Position numbers and translations under genes: made by a program
The notes under the pieces: model-generated
Database searches by the model: none
What the model was told of the DNA's origin: nothing
What the model saw: the letters and a program-made list of their open reading frames with translations, nothing else
In this document: positions 9,357 through 18,216 of the stretch, piece by piece
Numbering within the stretch: position 1 is the first letter of the stretch
Layout: every line of letters starts with the position of its first letter
NCBI GenBank assembly: GCA_949281375.1
Contig: CASDLT010000048.1
Span: 1-37,400, forward strand
Source: an uncultured Nitrosomonas sp.
Lineage (GTDB): Bacteria; Pseudomonadota; Gammaproteobacteria; Burkholderiales; Nitrosomonadaceae
Reading direction: 5' to 3'
Length of the DNA stretch: 37,400 bases

Positions 9357-11684
9357 ATGAGTATCAATCTGGACGATTACAAAGAATTGCTCGAGGATCT
9401 GGAGCCGGAATCGGTTGAATTGCTCAACCATGCCTGGCCAGAAGCGGTCAAGATCTTTTCGCCGCGCGGCCTGGATAATTATTTGAAAGGTGCTTCGGCT
9501 ATCCGTGGCCTGGGACGCGGGCGCAGTGTGGTCGATTGCTGGATCGACGAAATCCCGCTGGTCGCCAAGGAAATCGGCGAAGATGTGATCGGGGACTTGG
9601 CCACATCGGTATTGAGCCTCGCTTCGCGCACTTCCGGTGCAGTCATCGAGTTGGTGCTGGCCACCTCGCCAACCGCGGCCAAACGGCTGGGTGACGCGCA
9701 ACTGTTCCAGAATTATCTACAATTCCTCAACAATCTGATCGCACAGGCGCCGCGCGGTATCCGTCCGATGCTTGGTAAACTGGACATCCTGTTCGGGCAA
9801 CTGACACTCGGTGGCCTGCGCCGCTGGGCCATGTGGGGCGCGCATGCGCATCGCACCGACTACGAAGAACAAATCAAATATTTTGGGCTGGAATCAAAAG
9901 AATCGCTTGCGGTTTTGCAGAAAGAACGCAAAGGCACCTTGTTCGTCGACGTACAGCGCCGTATCAACATGTATTTGCGCGCGCTGTGGGGACGCGACTT
10001 TTTCATGAAACCAACCTCCGGCGACTTTGAAACCCGGGAAGGCTACAAACCATTCATCGAACACTATTTCATCCACCTGCCCGATGCCTACGATGCCTAT
10101 GGCGATATATCGGCAACCGAAGTCTATCGCGCTGCAGCAGCGCATGCCGCCGCACATCTGGTCGAAACCAAGCAGCCGATCTCCGCGGAAAGTTTGAATC
10201 CATTGCAGATGGCTGTGATTTCGGTCATTGAAGATGCGCGTATCGAGGAACTGTCGATCCGACGCTTTCCCGGTTTGCGCAAAACCTGGTCGGTATTACA
10301 TAGCGCCACGCCGGATATGAATGCGTCGATGGGCGATTATCTGAATCGCCTAGCACGCGCCCTGCTCGACCCGGATTACCAGGACCAAGATACATGGATC
10401 TTGGAAGGTCGCAAACTGTTCAATGCAGCCAAAGACCAGCTACATAGCCACAAAACGTCGTGGGACATCGGCGTACAGCTCGCGCACAGCTTCATGGGCA
10501 AAAAGATTCCATACAGTCCACGCACCGATATACTCACGGCCCCCTATCGCGATGACAACCGCTACTTCTGGGAGTTTGAGGAATTCGATTTCAACAAATC
10601 GGTGTCCGCTGGTTATGATGCGCCGAAGCAAGTGCGCAAATCCGTCAACGTAATGGAATTCGCCAACGAGATCGAGGTTGAAACCGCTGGAGACGATGCA
10701 CAGGAAATCTGGGTCATGAGCACGGAATTCTTTCCGTACGAAGACATGGGCGTTTCGTACAACGACATGGAAGGGAAAGAACCTGTTTCTCCACCCTACC
10801 ACTATTCCGAATGGGATTATCAAATCCAATTGGAGCGCCCGGATTGGGCCACGGTACAGGAAAAACGCGCAAAACTGGGCGACATGCAATGCATTGATGA
10901 CATCGCTAACCAATACAAACGTGAAATCGCCCGTATGAAATTTCTGCTCGATGCGATGCAGCCTCAAGGTACGCGTCGCATTCGCAAGCTTGAGGACGGT
11001 GATGAAATCGACATCAATGCTGCGATCCGCTCGCTGATCGACATCCGCATGGGCATGCAGCCCGATCCGCGCATCATGATGCGTTCAGTTCGCAAAGTGC
11101 GCGATATTTCCGTGCTGGTGCTGCTTGATCTGTCCGAGTCGACCAACGAAAAAGTCGCCGGACACGACTATTCCGTGCTCGATCTGACACGCCAGGCCAC
11201 CGTATTGCTTGCCAATGCCATCAACAAAATCGGCGATCCGTTTGCGATCCATGGCTTTTGCTCCGACGGACGGCATGATGTGGAATATTTCCGCTTCAAG
11301 GATTTCGATCAACCTTACGACGAAATCCCGAAAGCAAGACTCGCTGGGATGTCCGGACAGCTTTCAACTCGGATGGGTGCAGCCATGCGTCATGCTACGC
11401 ATTACCTGAAATTGCAAAAATCAGCGAAGAAACTACTACTGGTCATCACCGATGGTGAGCCGGCCGATGTGGATGTCCGTGATCCGCAATACCTGCGCCA
11501 CGACACAAAAAAAGCCGTGGAAGAAGCCGGTCGCTCCGGTATCCTGACCTACTGCATGAGCCTCGATCCGCGTGCTGACCAATACGTCTCGCGCATTTTC
11601 GGCGAACGTAATTATCTCGTGGTGGATCATGTGGAAAGACTACCGGAGAAACTACCGGCACTTTATGCGGGTCTGACCCGGTAG
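9357..11684 (+). CDS. cbbO: RuBisCO activase adaptor CbbO (VWA domain)
   Basis: CbbO links the CbbQ ring to RuBisCO. The 775-residue product has a long helical N-terminal region and a C-terminal von Willebrand A domain. The MIDAS motif lies in VLLDLSESTNEK (D-x-S-x-S, near residue 590), with downstream metal ligands in LSTRMGAAMRH and TDGEPAD. The VWA domain is known to contact an acidic residue of the large subunit. The start is supported by AGGTGCTGCC before the ATG. No cbbN follows, unlike some Nitrosomonas operons. Confidence 0.95.
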   Translation: MSINLDDYKELLEDLEPESVELLNHAWPEAVKIFSPRGLDNYLKGASAIRGLGRGRSVVDCWIDEIPLVAKEIGEDVIGDLATSVLSLASRTSGAVIELVLATSPTAAKRLGDAQLFQNYLQFLNNLIAQAPRGIRPMLGKLDILFGQLTLGGLRRWAMWGAHAHRTDYEEQIKYFGLESKESLAVLQKERKGTLFVDVQRRINMYLRALWGRDFFMKPTSGDFETREGYKPFIEHYFIHLPDAYDAYGDISATEVYRAAAAHAAAHLVETKQPISAESLNPLQMAVISVIEDARIEELSIRRFPGLRKTWSVLHSATPDMNASMGDYLNRLARALLDPDYQDQDTWILEGRKLFNAAKDQLHSHKTSWDIGVQLAHSFMGKKIPYSPRTDILTAPYRDDNRYFWEFEEFDFNKSVSAGYDAPKQVRKSVNVMEFANEIEVETAGDDAQEIWVMSTEFFPYEDMGVSYNDMEGKEPVSPPYHYSEWDYQIQLERPDWATVQEKRAKLGDMQCIDDIANQYKREIARMKFLLDAMQPQGTRRIRKLEDGDEIDINAAIRSLIDIRMGMQPDPRIMMRSVRKVRDISVLVLLDLSESTNEKVAGHDYSVLDLTRQATVLLANAINKIGDPFAIHGFCSDGRHDVEYFRFKDFDQPYDEIPKARLAGMSGQLSTRMGAAMRHATHYLKLQKSAKKLLLVITDGEPADVDVRDPQYLRHDTKKAVEEAGRSGILTYCMSLDPRADQYVSRIFGERNYLVVDHVERLPEKLPALYAGLTR

Positions 11685-11996
11685 ACTATAGGGGATTGCT
11701 GATTCATTAATTCCACGAGCGAACCGCTTCGTTGCGCTGTACCCGTTCCCTTTTCATTCCGTGGTAGTTTTCGGTCAGTGCGTTCCATTCGTCTCAATTT
11801 CATATCGTACCAATTTATCAGCGATTTCCCGTATAAACAGGATTGATGGCATTAATGGGTTCGAGTTCTTCAGCTTGCGATGCTCAGACTTTTTTAAGCA
11901 CAACTCGACTTGCTTTCAACCTGTGTCCGACCTTCGTGACTGCCATTGATTGCTTTATCTAACCCTATCGCAATATCTTGCAAAGTATTTTTAGTA
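11685..11996. other. intergenic region after cbbO, no gene seen
   Basis: These 312 bases lie between the converging cbbO and the two-receiver regulator gene. No convincing reading frame, RNA gene or strong terminator is visible. Short open stretches have no ribosome binding site and no recognisable motif. Confidence 0.5.
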
Positions 11997-13184
11997 CTAG
12001 CGAGAAAAGCTTTGATAAGGTAGCTGAGAAGGATTTGCCAAGTCTGGCGTTTGTTGTCGAAAATGCTGTTTGGCGTAGGTAAAGAGACTGAATCGGTTTT
12101 TGATTCCTAGCTTACTGAATATCGAAGTTAAATGATTGCGCAAAGTATGTTCACTCATGCATAACCTTGCTGCAATTTGCTTATTCTGTTCTCCTCCGAC
12201 ACCGTCAGAGAAAGCTCTGAGAATCATGCATTCTTTCCGGGTAAGAGTGGAAATTTTTTCAGCATCTGCATCATGGTTCATTTTTCCCCGCACACGGGAA
12301 TTCTGCAGAAAAATTCGACCTGTCGTAACCCGGTCAAGCCATAACTCGCCATCGTGAATTTTTTCAATAGCTCTCACAATGGTGTGCATCGGTTCCTTTT
12401 TATAGACCACACCTCTCGCACCACTGAGCACCGCACGATCGATGATTTCCTTGTCCTGGGTTTCAGTGAAAATAACAACTCGCGTGCTGCCATTATGGGC
12501 GAATTCTGGAATCAGATTGATGCAATCTTCATCTCCTAAGGAAATATTGAAAACAACAATATCCGGGTGTTTTTCAGAAATCAATTGCTTAGCATCAGAA
12601 ATATTGGTTGCGGTTCCCACTACTTCCATGGTGGGCTGTTCGTTACCGATCAGTTTTTCTAGTCCCCACAATACAATCTGTTGGTCATCAACCAGTAGCA
12701 CGCGAATTGGGTGAGCGGTAAGTTCTTTCTTTTTTGTATAAATCGTCGCCTGATCGATACCAAAATATCGGCAAAAACTCCCTTCAAAATTTCGCGCGAA
12801 TTTATCCGTCGAGGATTTAACTGTGTAACCTAACGCATTGGCCATATTGAGTGTGCGCTGCATTGTCAAATCAGTCGCATACGTGGTGAAATAAATACAG
12901 AGATTGGATTGATCAGATTTTGAATTTAGATGTTCAGCTAAACGTATGCCGTTACATTCTTTTAATTCAATATCCGTTAAAATGAGATCTGGCTTGAGTT
13001 CTTTTGCTTTTATCAAAGCTTCCTTTCCTGCATTGCAAACACCAATAATGGTGTAATTCCATTCTTCCAGTATTTTCTTTAAGGCTTTTCCAGCTAAGTA
13101 CTTATCGATAACAACGAGCACTTTGGTAGCATTCATTTTTTTTTGTGAAGCTCCCGAAAGTACTTGCTCTGCTTTGTTGGTCAT
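11997..13184 (-). CDS. LuxR-family regulator with two receiver domains
   Basis: The 395-residue protein has a first receiver (about 20-140), a second receiver (160-275) and a LuxR-type helix-turn-helix (about 312-370, with NKQIAARLCMSEHTLRNHL). Receiver 1 keeps the phospho-acceptor Asp71 (LILTDIEL), but its acidic pocket is reduced to a single Asp (VVIDKY). Receiver 2 keeps the Asp166-Asp167 pair and a lysine at 262, but Asn213 replaces the phospho-acceptor aspartate (VVFNISL). It is thus probably signalled through receiver 1, or works without phosphorylation. No histidine kinase lies next to it, so it is an orphan. The targets are unknown. Confidence 0.8.
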   Translation of the reverse strand: MTNKAEQVLSGASQKKMNATKVLVVIDKYLAGKALKKILEEWNYTIIGVCNAGKEALIKAKELKPDLILTDIELKECNGIRLAEHLNSKSDQSNLCIYFTTYATDLTMQRTLNMANALGYTVKSSTDKFARNFEGSFCRYFGIDQATIYTKKKELTAHPIRVLLVDDQQIVLWGLEKLIGNEQPTMEVVGTATNISDAKQLISEKHPDIVVFNISLGDEDCINLIPEFAHNGSTRVVIFTETQDKEIIDRAVLSGARGVVYKKEPMHTIVRAIEKIHDGELWLDRVTTGRIFLQNSRVRGKMNHDADAEKISTLTRKECMILRAFSDGVGGEQNKQIAARLCMSEHTLRNHLTSIFSKLGIKNRFSLFTYAKQHFRQQTPDLANPSQLPYQSFSR

Positions 13185-13372
13185 ATAGCTTTACCCTTTT
13201 AGTCACGCTTGCGCACGTTTTTTGCGTCATTTGTTGATGCTCGACCTCTATTGAGGCCCATACTTATTTCGGATGTGATCTCTAAAACTTTAAAATTTTT
13301 TACGGTTATGCACTTTTTAGAGTGAACTGATAACATCTCAGCATCATCTGAATGGACCGAGGTTCGATTAAA

Positions 13373-13645
13373 ATGAATTACACACTGTTGCTGACCGTAT
13401 TTATGACGGTTTTTATTGCAGAATTAGGGGATAAAACGCAACTGGCAACGCTTTTGTTCGCTGCCGATAAAGAAGTCAGCAAGCTGACTGTATTTGTAGG
13501 GGCTTCATTGGCACTGATTGCCACGTCAGCCATTGGCGTTCTGGCTGGCGGTTTCATTTCCGATCATATCAGCGCGAAACATTTGCAATATATTGCCGGT
13601 GTAGGGTTTATTCTGATCGGAATATGGACGCTGGTAAAAACGTAA
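13373..13645 (+). CDS. half-size UPF0016 (GDT1/TMEM165-like) membrane transporter
   Basis: The 90-residue protein has the family signature E-x-G-D-K-T in AELGDKTQLATLL (residues 17-22) and three hydrophobic helices. Full-length members carry this motif twice and move Mn2+ or Ca2+; this one has a single copy, so it would need to dimerise. I chose the ATG at 13373 because GAGG lies ten bases upstream and MNYTLLL fits the family start; the longer frame from 13352 has no ribosome site. A 6-bp palindrome TACATTGAAATGTA follows the stop codon. Confidence 0.82.
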   Translation: MNYTLLLTVFMTVFIAELGDKTQLATLLFAADKEVSKLTVFVGASLALIATSAIGVLAGGFISDHISAKHLQYIAGVGFILIGIWTLVKT

Positions 13646-13671
13646 ATTACATTGAAATGTACACCAGGCGC

Positions 13672-15009
13672 TTATTTTTTCTTAAGTCTCAGAGTGATGC
13701 AGGCGCCTGAAGGATCATTATTTTGAATTGCCAATTCACCACCGTACACTTGAATGATATCGCGCACAATCGCCAGACCAATACCATGACCAGGCGTGGA
13801 TTGATCCGCCCGCACACCTCGCTCCATTATTCGTTCGATCTCATGCGATTGAATCCCGGGACCATCGTCTTTTACCTGAATTTCTACCCAATTTCCCTGA
13901 CATATTGCTGATATTCGAATACTGGTTCGGCACCATTTAAATGCATTGTCGATCAGATTACCCAGCAATTCCATTAAATCCCCTTCATCAATGCGTAATC
14001 CGACATTATCTGCGATATCGACGCTGATATCGGGATGCTTATTTCGATAAGCCATTTTGACCGTCATGATGATTCGATTAACCATGGGTAGCAAAATAAT
14101 CATACCCATGCCTAGCGAACTGCCAGCGGTCGCAGCTCGGCGCAATTGATAATGCACGATGTTATCCATGCGCTCAATTTGTTCACGAATGGTATTGCGG
14201 CGTGATGACTCATCCTCGTCACTATTGAGCGCTCCTTGCAGAACTGCAAGCGGTGTTTTGAGACTATGCGCCAGATCGGCCAGACCATTACGATAGCGTT
14301 TCTGCTGTCTATGCTCGTGATTGATCAATGAATTGATGCTATCAGTCAGCAATTTGAGTTCACTGGGATAGATACCTTTGAGATTTTCCTTCTGACCTGA
14401 TTCTATCGCAGCAAGTTCGGCAGATACTTTACGAAGCGGCTGCAATCCCCAGCGTAAAGCCAGCATCTGCATGGCCAGCAGCAGCACCACCATGATTCCG
14501 AGCCAGACCCATAAGTCTTCGCGATAACGATCCATTTGAGCATCGAACGATTCCGTATTGATAACGACACCGAACGTCAGCGGATATTCGTGCGACTCTG
14601 TCTCCCAGCCGATTCGGTAGTTATACATAAAGTACGGTTTATCCTCAATCAGGACTTGAGAAAATCTTTTTTCTCCTTGAGCGAGGAAAGGAACTGCGGG
14701 GATTTGTTCACTCAACGATGAGGTAGATCGCCATACAATGGCGTTGTCATGGTCCAGAATGAATGCATAAGCATCCGAATTCACGTGACCGAATTCCGCA
14801 TCGAGTAGATTGGTAGATACATCCAGAACGCCCGATTCCTCAACTTCGGTATCGCCCATGATCATTAGTAGCTTTGCAAACAAGCGATCTTCGACTCCTA
14901 ACCGGGCACTTTCGTAAAAAGCCCGATCCATGGTCAATGCCATACCGACGATAAAAATCAACACCACCAGTACCGCGCTGGAAAAAACCCGTTGATTCAG
15001 AGACATCAT
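13672..15009 (-). CDS. PhoQ-like sensor histidine kinase
   Basis: This inner-membrane kinase has about 445 residues. Order: TM1 (about 7-27), a periplasmic sensor region of about 140 residues, TM2 (near 170-190), HAMP-like linker, DHp with the H-box LADLAHSLKTPLAV, and an ATPase domain with the N-box (LGNLIDNAFKW), DDGPGI and GHGIGLAI. The arrangement and the HSLKTPL box match the PhoQ subfamily, whose members sense divalent cations or cationic peptides. An ATG at 15009 lies 5 bases after the stop of the regulator gene; a TTG at 15024 overlapping that gene is a less likely start. The ligand is not evident. Confidence 0.88.
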   Translation of the reverse strand: MMSLNQRVFSSAVLVVLIFIVGMALTMDRAFYESARLGVEDRLFAKLLMIMGDTEVEESGVLDVSTNLLDAEFGHVNSDAYAFILDHDNAIVWRSTSSLSEQIPAVPFLAQGEKRFSQVLIEDKPYFMYNYRIGWETESHEYPLTFGVVINTESFDAQMDRYREDLWVWLGIMVVLLLAMQMLALRWGLQPLRKVSAELAAIESGQKENLKGIYPSELKLLTDSINSLINHEHRQQKRYRNGLADLAHSLKTPLAVLQGALNSDEDESSRRNTIREQIERMDNIVHYQLRRAATAGSSLGMGMIILLPMVNRIIMTVKMAYRNKHPDISVDIADNVGLRIDEGDLMELLGNLIDNAFKWCRTSIRISAICQGNWVEIQVKDDGPGIQSHEIERIMERGVRADQSTPGHGIGLAIVRDIIQVYGGELAIQNNDPSGACITLRLKKK

Positions 15010-15014
15010 AAGGA

Positions 15015-15692
15015 TTAGCTGCAAGACAACGTGAATCGATAACCGCGACCGCGTACCGTTTCAATTGGATTTAAAACGCCATCAGGATCAAGTTTCCGCC
15101 GCAAGCGGCCCACCATGACTTCAAGTACGTTACTATCGCGATCCTCGTCATGAGGATACAGATAATCAGCTAATGTATGTTTGGAAAGGACTTCTCCATG
15201 GTGACGAATCAGTTCTTCAAGCAAACGATACTCAAATGAGGTTAGCTCGATAATTTCACCGTTCACGGTCACACATTGAGAAGCCACATCAAGATGAATG
15301 GGGCCGCATTTCAACAAGGTTTGTGGAATACCGGTCGAACGGCGCAGCAAAGCTTTCATTCGAGCTTGCAATTCCTCCATCTGGAATGGTTTGGTCAAGT
15401 AATCGTCTGCTCCCATTTCAAGACCTGTCACTTTATCTTGCCAACTACTGCGCGCGGTCAAAATCAGAATCGGTAGCAGACTGCCGCGTTCCCGCAACAC
15501 CTTGATAATTTCCAGACCGGATTTCCCGGGCAGGCCGATATCGATAATGGCAGCGTCGATCGGATATTCGGTGGCAAGAAAGAGGCCTTCATCGCCATCA
15601 CCACAGGTGTCGACCATATATCCCGCCGCTTCCAGCTGTTGCCGAATCTGATTCTGTAAGCGCAGTTCATCTTCAATAACCAGAATGCGCAT
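15015..15692 (-). CDS. PhoP/QseB-like OmpR-family response regulator
   Basis: The 225-residue product has a receiver domain (1-115), with the acidic residues in VIEDE and the phospho-acceptor Asp51 in AAIIDIGLPG, lysine in YLTKPF, and a winged-helix DNA-binding domain ending in ETVRGRGYRF. It is partnered by the kinase gene that begins 5 bases after its stop. The preceding PepSY gene (67-bp gap, same strand) suggests a three-gene operon of sensor-accessory, regulator and kinase. Confidence 0.93.
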   Translation of the reverse strand: MRILVIEDELRLQNQIRQQLEAAGYMVDTCGDGDEGLFLATEYPIDAAIIDIGLPGKSGLEIIKVLRERGSLLPILILTARSSWQDKVTGLEMGADDYLTKPFQMEELQARMKALLRRSTGIPQTLLKCGPIHLDVASQCVTVNGEIIELTSFEYRLLEELIRHHGEVLSKHTLADYLYPHDEDRDSNVLEVMVGRLRRKLDPDGVLNPIETVRGRGYRFTLSCS

Positions 15693-15759
15693 TTAGCCCT
15701 CCTGCGGCGCGCAAAGGCGATAACGGTTGATGTCTTGGTTCATCGGTTGATCATGATGC

Positions 15760-16050
15760 TCAATGAATGGAGATGACTGAACCATCTGTCACATTGATCA
15801 GGATCGTATGAACCGTACCTTGATTGCTAAGTAATTTGATGCGATAGAAATGATCGGTTCGATTAATCGCCAGCACACGCCCTTTAAAATGCTGTTTGGC
15901 GATTGTCATCGCACGTTGTTCGGAAATACCATCAACCGGAATACTTGCGCTACCAAGATCACTGGTCGCATTGGGCCGGCCTGCTACTGTTTCCGACATT
16001 GTCACGATCATGATCAATGTAATCAGTAGCGCCTGCCGATATCCATTCAT
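15760..16050 (-). CDS. small exported PepSY-domain protein
   Basis: The 96-residue protein starts at the ATG at 16050, which has AAGGAAG eight bases upstream. It has a hydrophobic signal segment (about 5-25) and a single PepSY domain (ISEQRAMTIAKQHFKGRVLAINR ... YRIKLLSNQGTVHTILI-VTDG). Such small periplasmic PepSY proteins are often encoded with PhoPQ-like pairs and may modulate the sensor or inhibit periplasmic proteases; which applies here is not known. It lies directly upstream of the regulator and kinase. Confidence 0.85.
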   Translation of the reverse strand: MNGYRQALLITLIMIVTMSETVAGRPNATSDLGSASIPVDGISEQRAMTIAKQHFKGRVLAINRTDHFYRIKLLSNQGTVHTILINVTDGSVISIH

Positions 16051-16140
16051 AACACTGCTTCCTTGCACACCAATAGTTTAAAATTCAAGCGGCGAATGGT
16101 GACATTGCTGATCCGTTTGCGAAGCCCGCTTTTTTTTACG

Positions 16141-16473
16141 TTAGAAGCGTAACATAAAGTCCATGTTTCCGGTATTGATGCCCATCATCATTTGAGGGGG
16201 CATAGCATATACCGGGGCCGGAGGATAGTAACTGTAATTATACTGAGGCTGCGGGTAGTATTGCTGATAATAGCCGCGCGGCTGACTATAGAGGTAAGCA
16301 TCGACATGGTTATAGTGATGATGATCGTGATGATGATGCCTGTGATGGTGACCGTGGTGATGCTTATGGTGATGATGACCTCTATCGGCATGTGCTGATG
16401 AAGGTACGGCGAAATTGATAGCTATCATCATGACCGCTGCCAGACCTGTTATTTTTTGTGTATGTATGTTCAT
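16141..16473 (-). CDS. histidine- and tyrosine-rich exported protein
   Basis: The 110-residue product begins at the ATG at 16473, with AGGAG eleven bases upstream. A signal peptide ends at SSAHA-D. The next 25 residues are mostly histidine (RGHHHHKHHHGHHHRHHHH and on), and the C-terminal half is rich in tyrosine, proline and glutamine with no cysteine. His-rich exported proteins usually bind Zn, Ni or Cu. The location between a porin gene and a PepSY-PhoPQ cluster fits a role in metal handling in the envelope; this is an inference. Confidence 0.75.
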   Translation of the reverse strand: MNIHTQKITGLAAVMMIAINFAVPSSAHADRGHHHHKHHHGHHHRHHHHDHHHYNHVDAYLYSQPRGYYQQYYPQPQYNYSYYPPAPVYAMPPQMMMGINTGNMDFMLRF

Positions 16474-16628
16474 GTTCTTTCTCCTAACAGTTGTTTGTTT
16501 CAGAATAATTTCTGATGAAGGCAATTTACGCCGTTTAATCTGAATGAAAACTGAATGGAGAAATCAATGTGCTCGGCAACAATCGTGAACGGTTTATCGC
16601 TTGCTGTTCGCGCTTTGAAGGAATTTTC

Positions 16629-17984
16629 TTAGAATGGCAAGACAAAATCCAGCGAGAATAGAATCTGATCCTTATTGCCTGCAAATGGCCTATAAGCACC
16701 TGTTTTATAGGCATCGACACGATCATAGCGGATGTTTGAACGGACATTCAATCTTTTGAGGAGGTCCCACTGAACTTTGAATGATCTAGCTATTTTCCAG
16801 TTGAAACCGACAGTGAGGTTATAGTAGTCGGCCGGCGAAATCGTTACGTTGTTTAGATTACCGGCATAACTCACCGCAGTATCATTGACATTCGTGGTAG
16901 CGGCTGCCACCCTGAATGGTGAAGGATTCCTGAAACCATCCTGATCGCGGAACCACTCGCCGCGCATGCCGAGTGCAACATTATCGGTGAGATCATAGTA
17001 AAGATGCGCTATTGCGCTGAACCACTCGGCATCTTTGACAACGTTGGTGTATTTGAGATTATTCAACAGAACGCCGCCAGCATGACCATAGACATGATGC
17101 AGCACTAGCCGTGTTCGCGATCCGATCATGTGCTGCAGTACGACGTTATAAAACCCCCAGATTTCATTGCTATGCTCCGACGTTTTACCATACGTACCGG
17201 AAAGGTGAAAGGTGGTTGCCTTGTCATCGCTGGTCCATGTAAGACCGGTAATACCGTTCCAATTTCCCAACTGTTTATTCCAACCACCGTCCCAACCGCC
17301 ATTGGCACTGCCGGTCAGTGGGCCACCCATGACCTGCCAATTGGAATTAAGCTGATAATTAAAAAGTACGCCGGTGTGAGTGAACGGCTCACCAATATTC
17401 AATGTATAAGCACGTGTATAAAAGAAATTATCAGGTGCCGGAACAGTCTCGTAACCGGTTGGAGTATAAAAGTGGCCGAGCTTGATGTTGAGGCCATTGC
17501 CGACTGGCGCATATGTTTCCAGGAATGCTTGTGGCAAGGCAATATTATAGGTACGGGTAGAAGCACAGCATAAATCCAGATCCCAGCTGTTTCTCTTCAT
17601 CGGTTCACCGGTATTGACATCGAATGCCGGCACACCGAAAGCTTGGGTAAAAATGGCATCGGTACCGAACATGAAATCGAAACGGCCACCGAGATCCCAT
17701 TCATTTCCTTCTGACACAACAGGACGGCGCAGAAACAGGTTTAATTGATTCAACTGAACGCGATTGGCTTGATCGGCAAAAATGACCGGGCCGTTATAAC
17801 CCTTCGATTGACTGGGATTGAATGTGACGCCGCCATGAATCCAACCACCAAATTGAAGTTTTTTCTCAGTCAGGAATTTTCTTAACTGATTAGCATAGAG
17901 ATTTTCGGTATCCATGAAGAAAACTGAAAAATAGCAAACAATGGTTAGCAATAACCATTTCGAAAAGATAAAGCGGCCTTGCAT
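16629..17984 (-). CDS. outer-membrane beta-barrel porin (BBP2/OmpL-like)
   Basis: The 451-residue protein starts with a membrane-export segment (about 8-30). After it come alternating amphipathic strands rich in aromatic residues, ending in a C-terminal phenylalanine (SLDFVLPF), the usual outer-membrane assembly signal. Segments such as GWIHGGVTFNPSQ, LGHFYTPTGYE and the repeated Y-x-F/W strands match the putative beta-barrel porin 2 family. The substrate is unknown. It stands upstream of the histidine-rich and PepSY genes on the same strand, but the 155-bp gap leaves a shared transcript uncertain. Confidence 0.82.
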   Translation of the reverse strand: MQGRFIFSKWLLLTIVCYFSVFFMDTENLYANQLRKFLTEKKLQFGGWIHGGVTFNPSQSKGYNGPVIFADQANRVQLNQLNLFLRRPVVSEGNEWDLGGRFDFMFGTDAIFTQAFGVPAFDVNTGEPMKRNSWDLDLCCASTRTYNIALPQAFLETYAPVGNGLNIKLGHFYTPTGYETVPAPDNFFYTRAYTLNIGEPFTHTGVLFNYQLNSNWQVMGGPLTGSANGGWDGGWNKQLGNWNGITGLTWTSDDKATTFHLSGTYGKTSEHSNEIWGFYNVVLQHMIGSRTRLVLHHVYGHAGGVLLNNLKYTNVVKDAEWFSAIAHLYYDLTDNVALGMRGEWFRDQDGFRNPSPFRVAAATTNVNDTAVSYAGNLNNVTISPADYYNLTVGFNWKIARSFKVQWDLLKRLNVRSNIRYDRVDAYKTGAYRPFAGNKDQILFSLDFVLPF

Positions 17985-18216
17985 GGATAATGTGATCTGT
18001 TTATAAATGAGTCAGTCGAAGGGGCGAAATTCTTAGGTTAATTGCAAGCAGATTGCCGGAGGCAGCGCAGCTATTTCCTGATGACGAGAATTACCGTTAT
18101 CCAATTCAAAAAAACGCTCATTATAACCACAAAGCTATACCGATAAATCAGGAATTGGCCCATTACTTTAGCCAAGTGACTGAGCAGATGGTGAGCAGCA
18201 AAATTTCCTGATAATG

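Noticed and set aside
11761..11949. Plus-strand frame of 62 codons after cbbO, a possible cbbN
   Set aside because: There is no ribosome site, no recognisable motif and an unlikely composition.
16090..16140. Possible terminator with eight T after the histidine-rich gene
   Set aside because: The T-run is on the plus strand, where no gene precedes it; the minus-strand pairing AAGCGG/CCGCTT has a loop of over 30 bases.
16192..16398. Plus-strand frame opposite the histidine-rich gene
   Set aside because: It is a mirror of the CAT/CAC repeats, giving a run of Met, Val and Ile; the minus frame has signal peptide and ribosome site.
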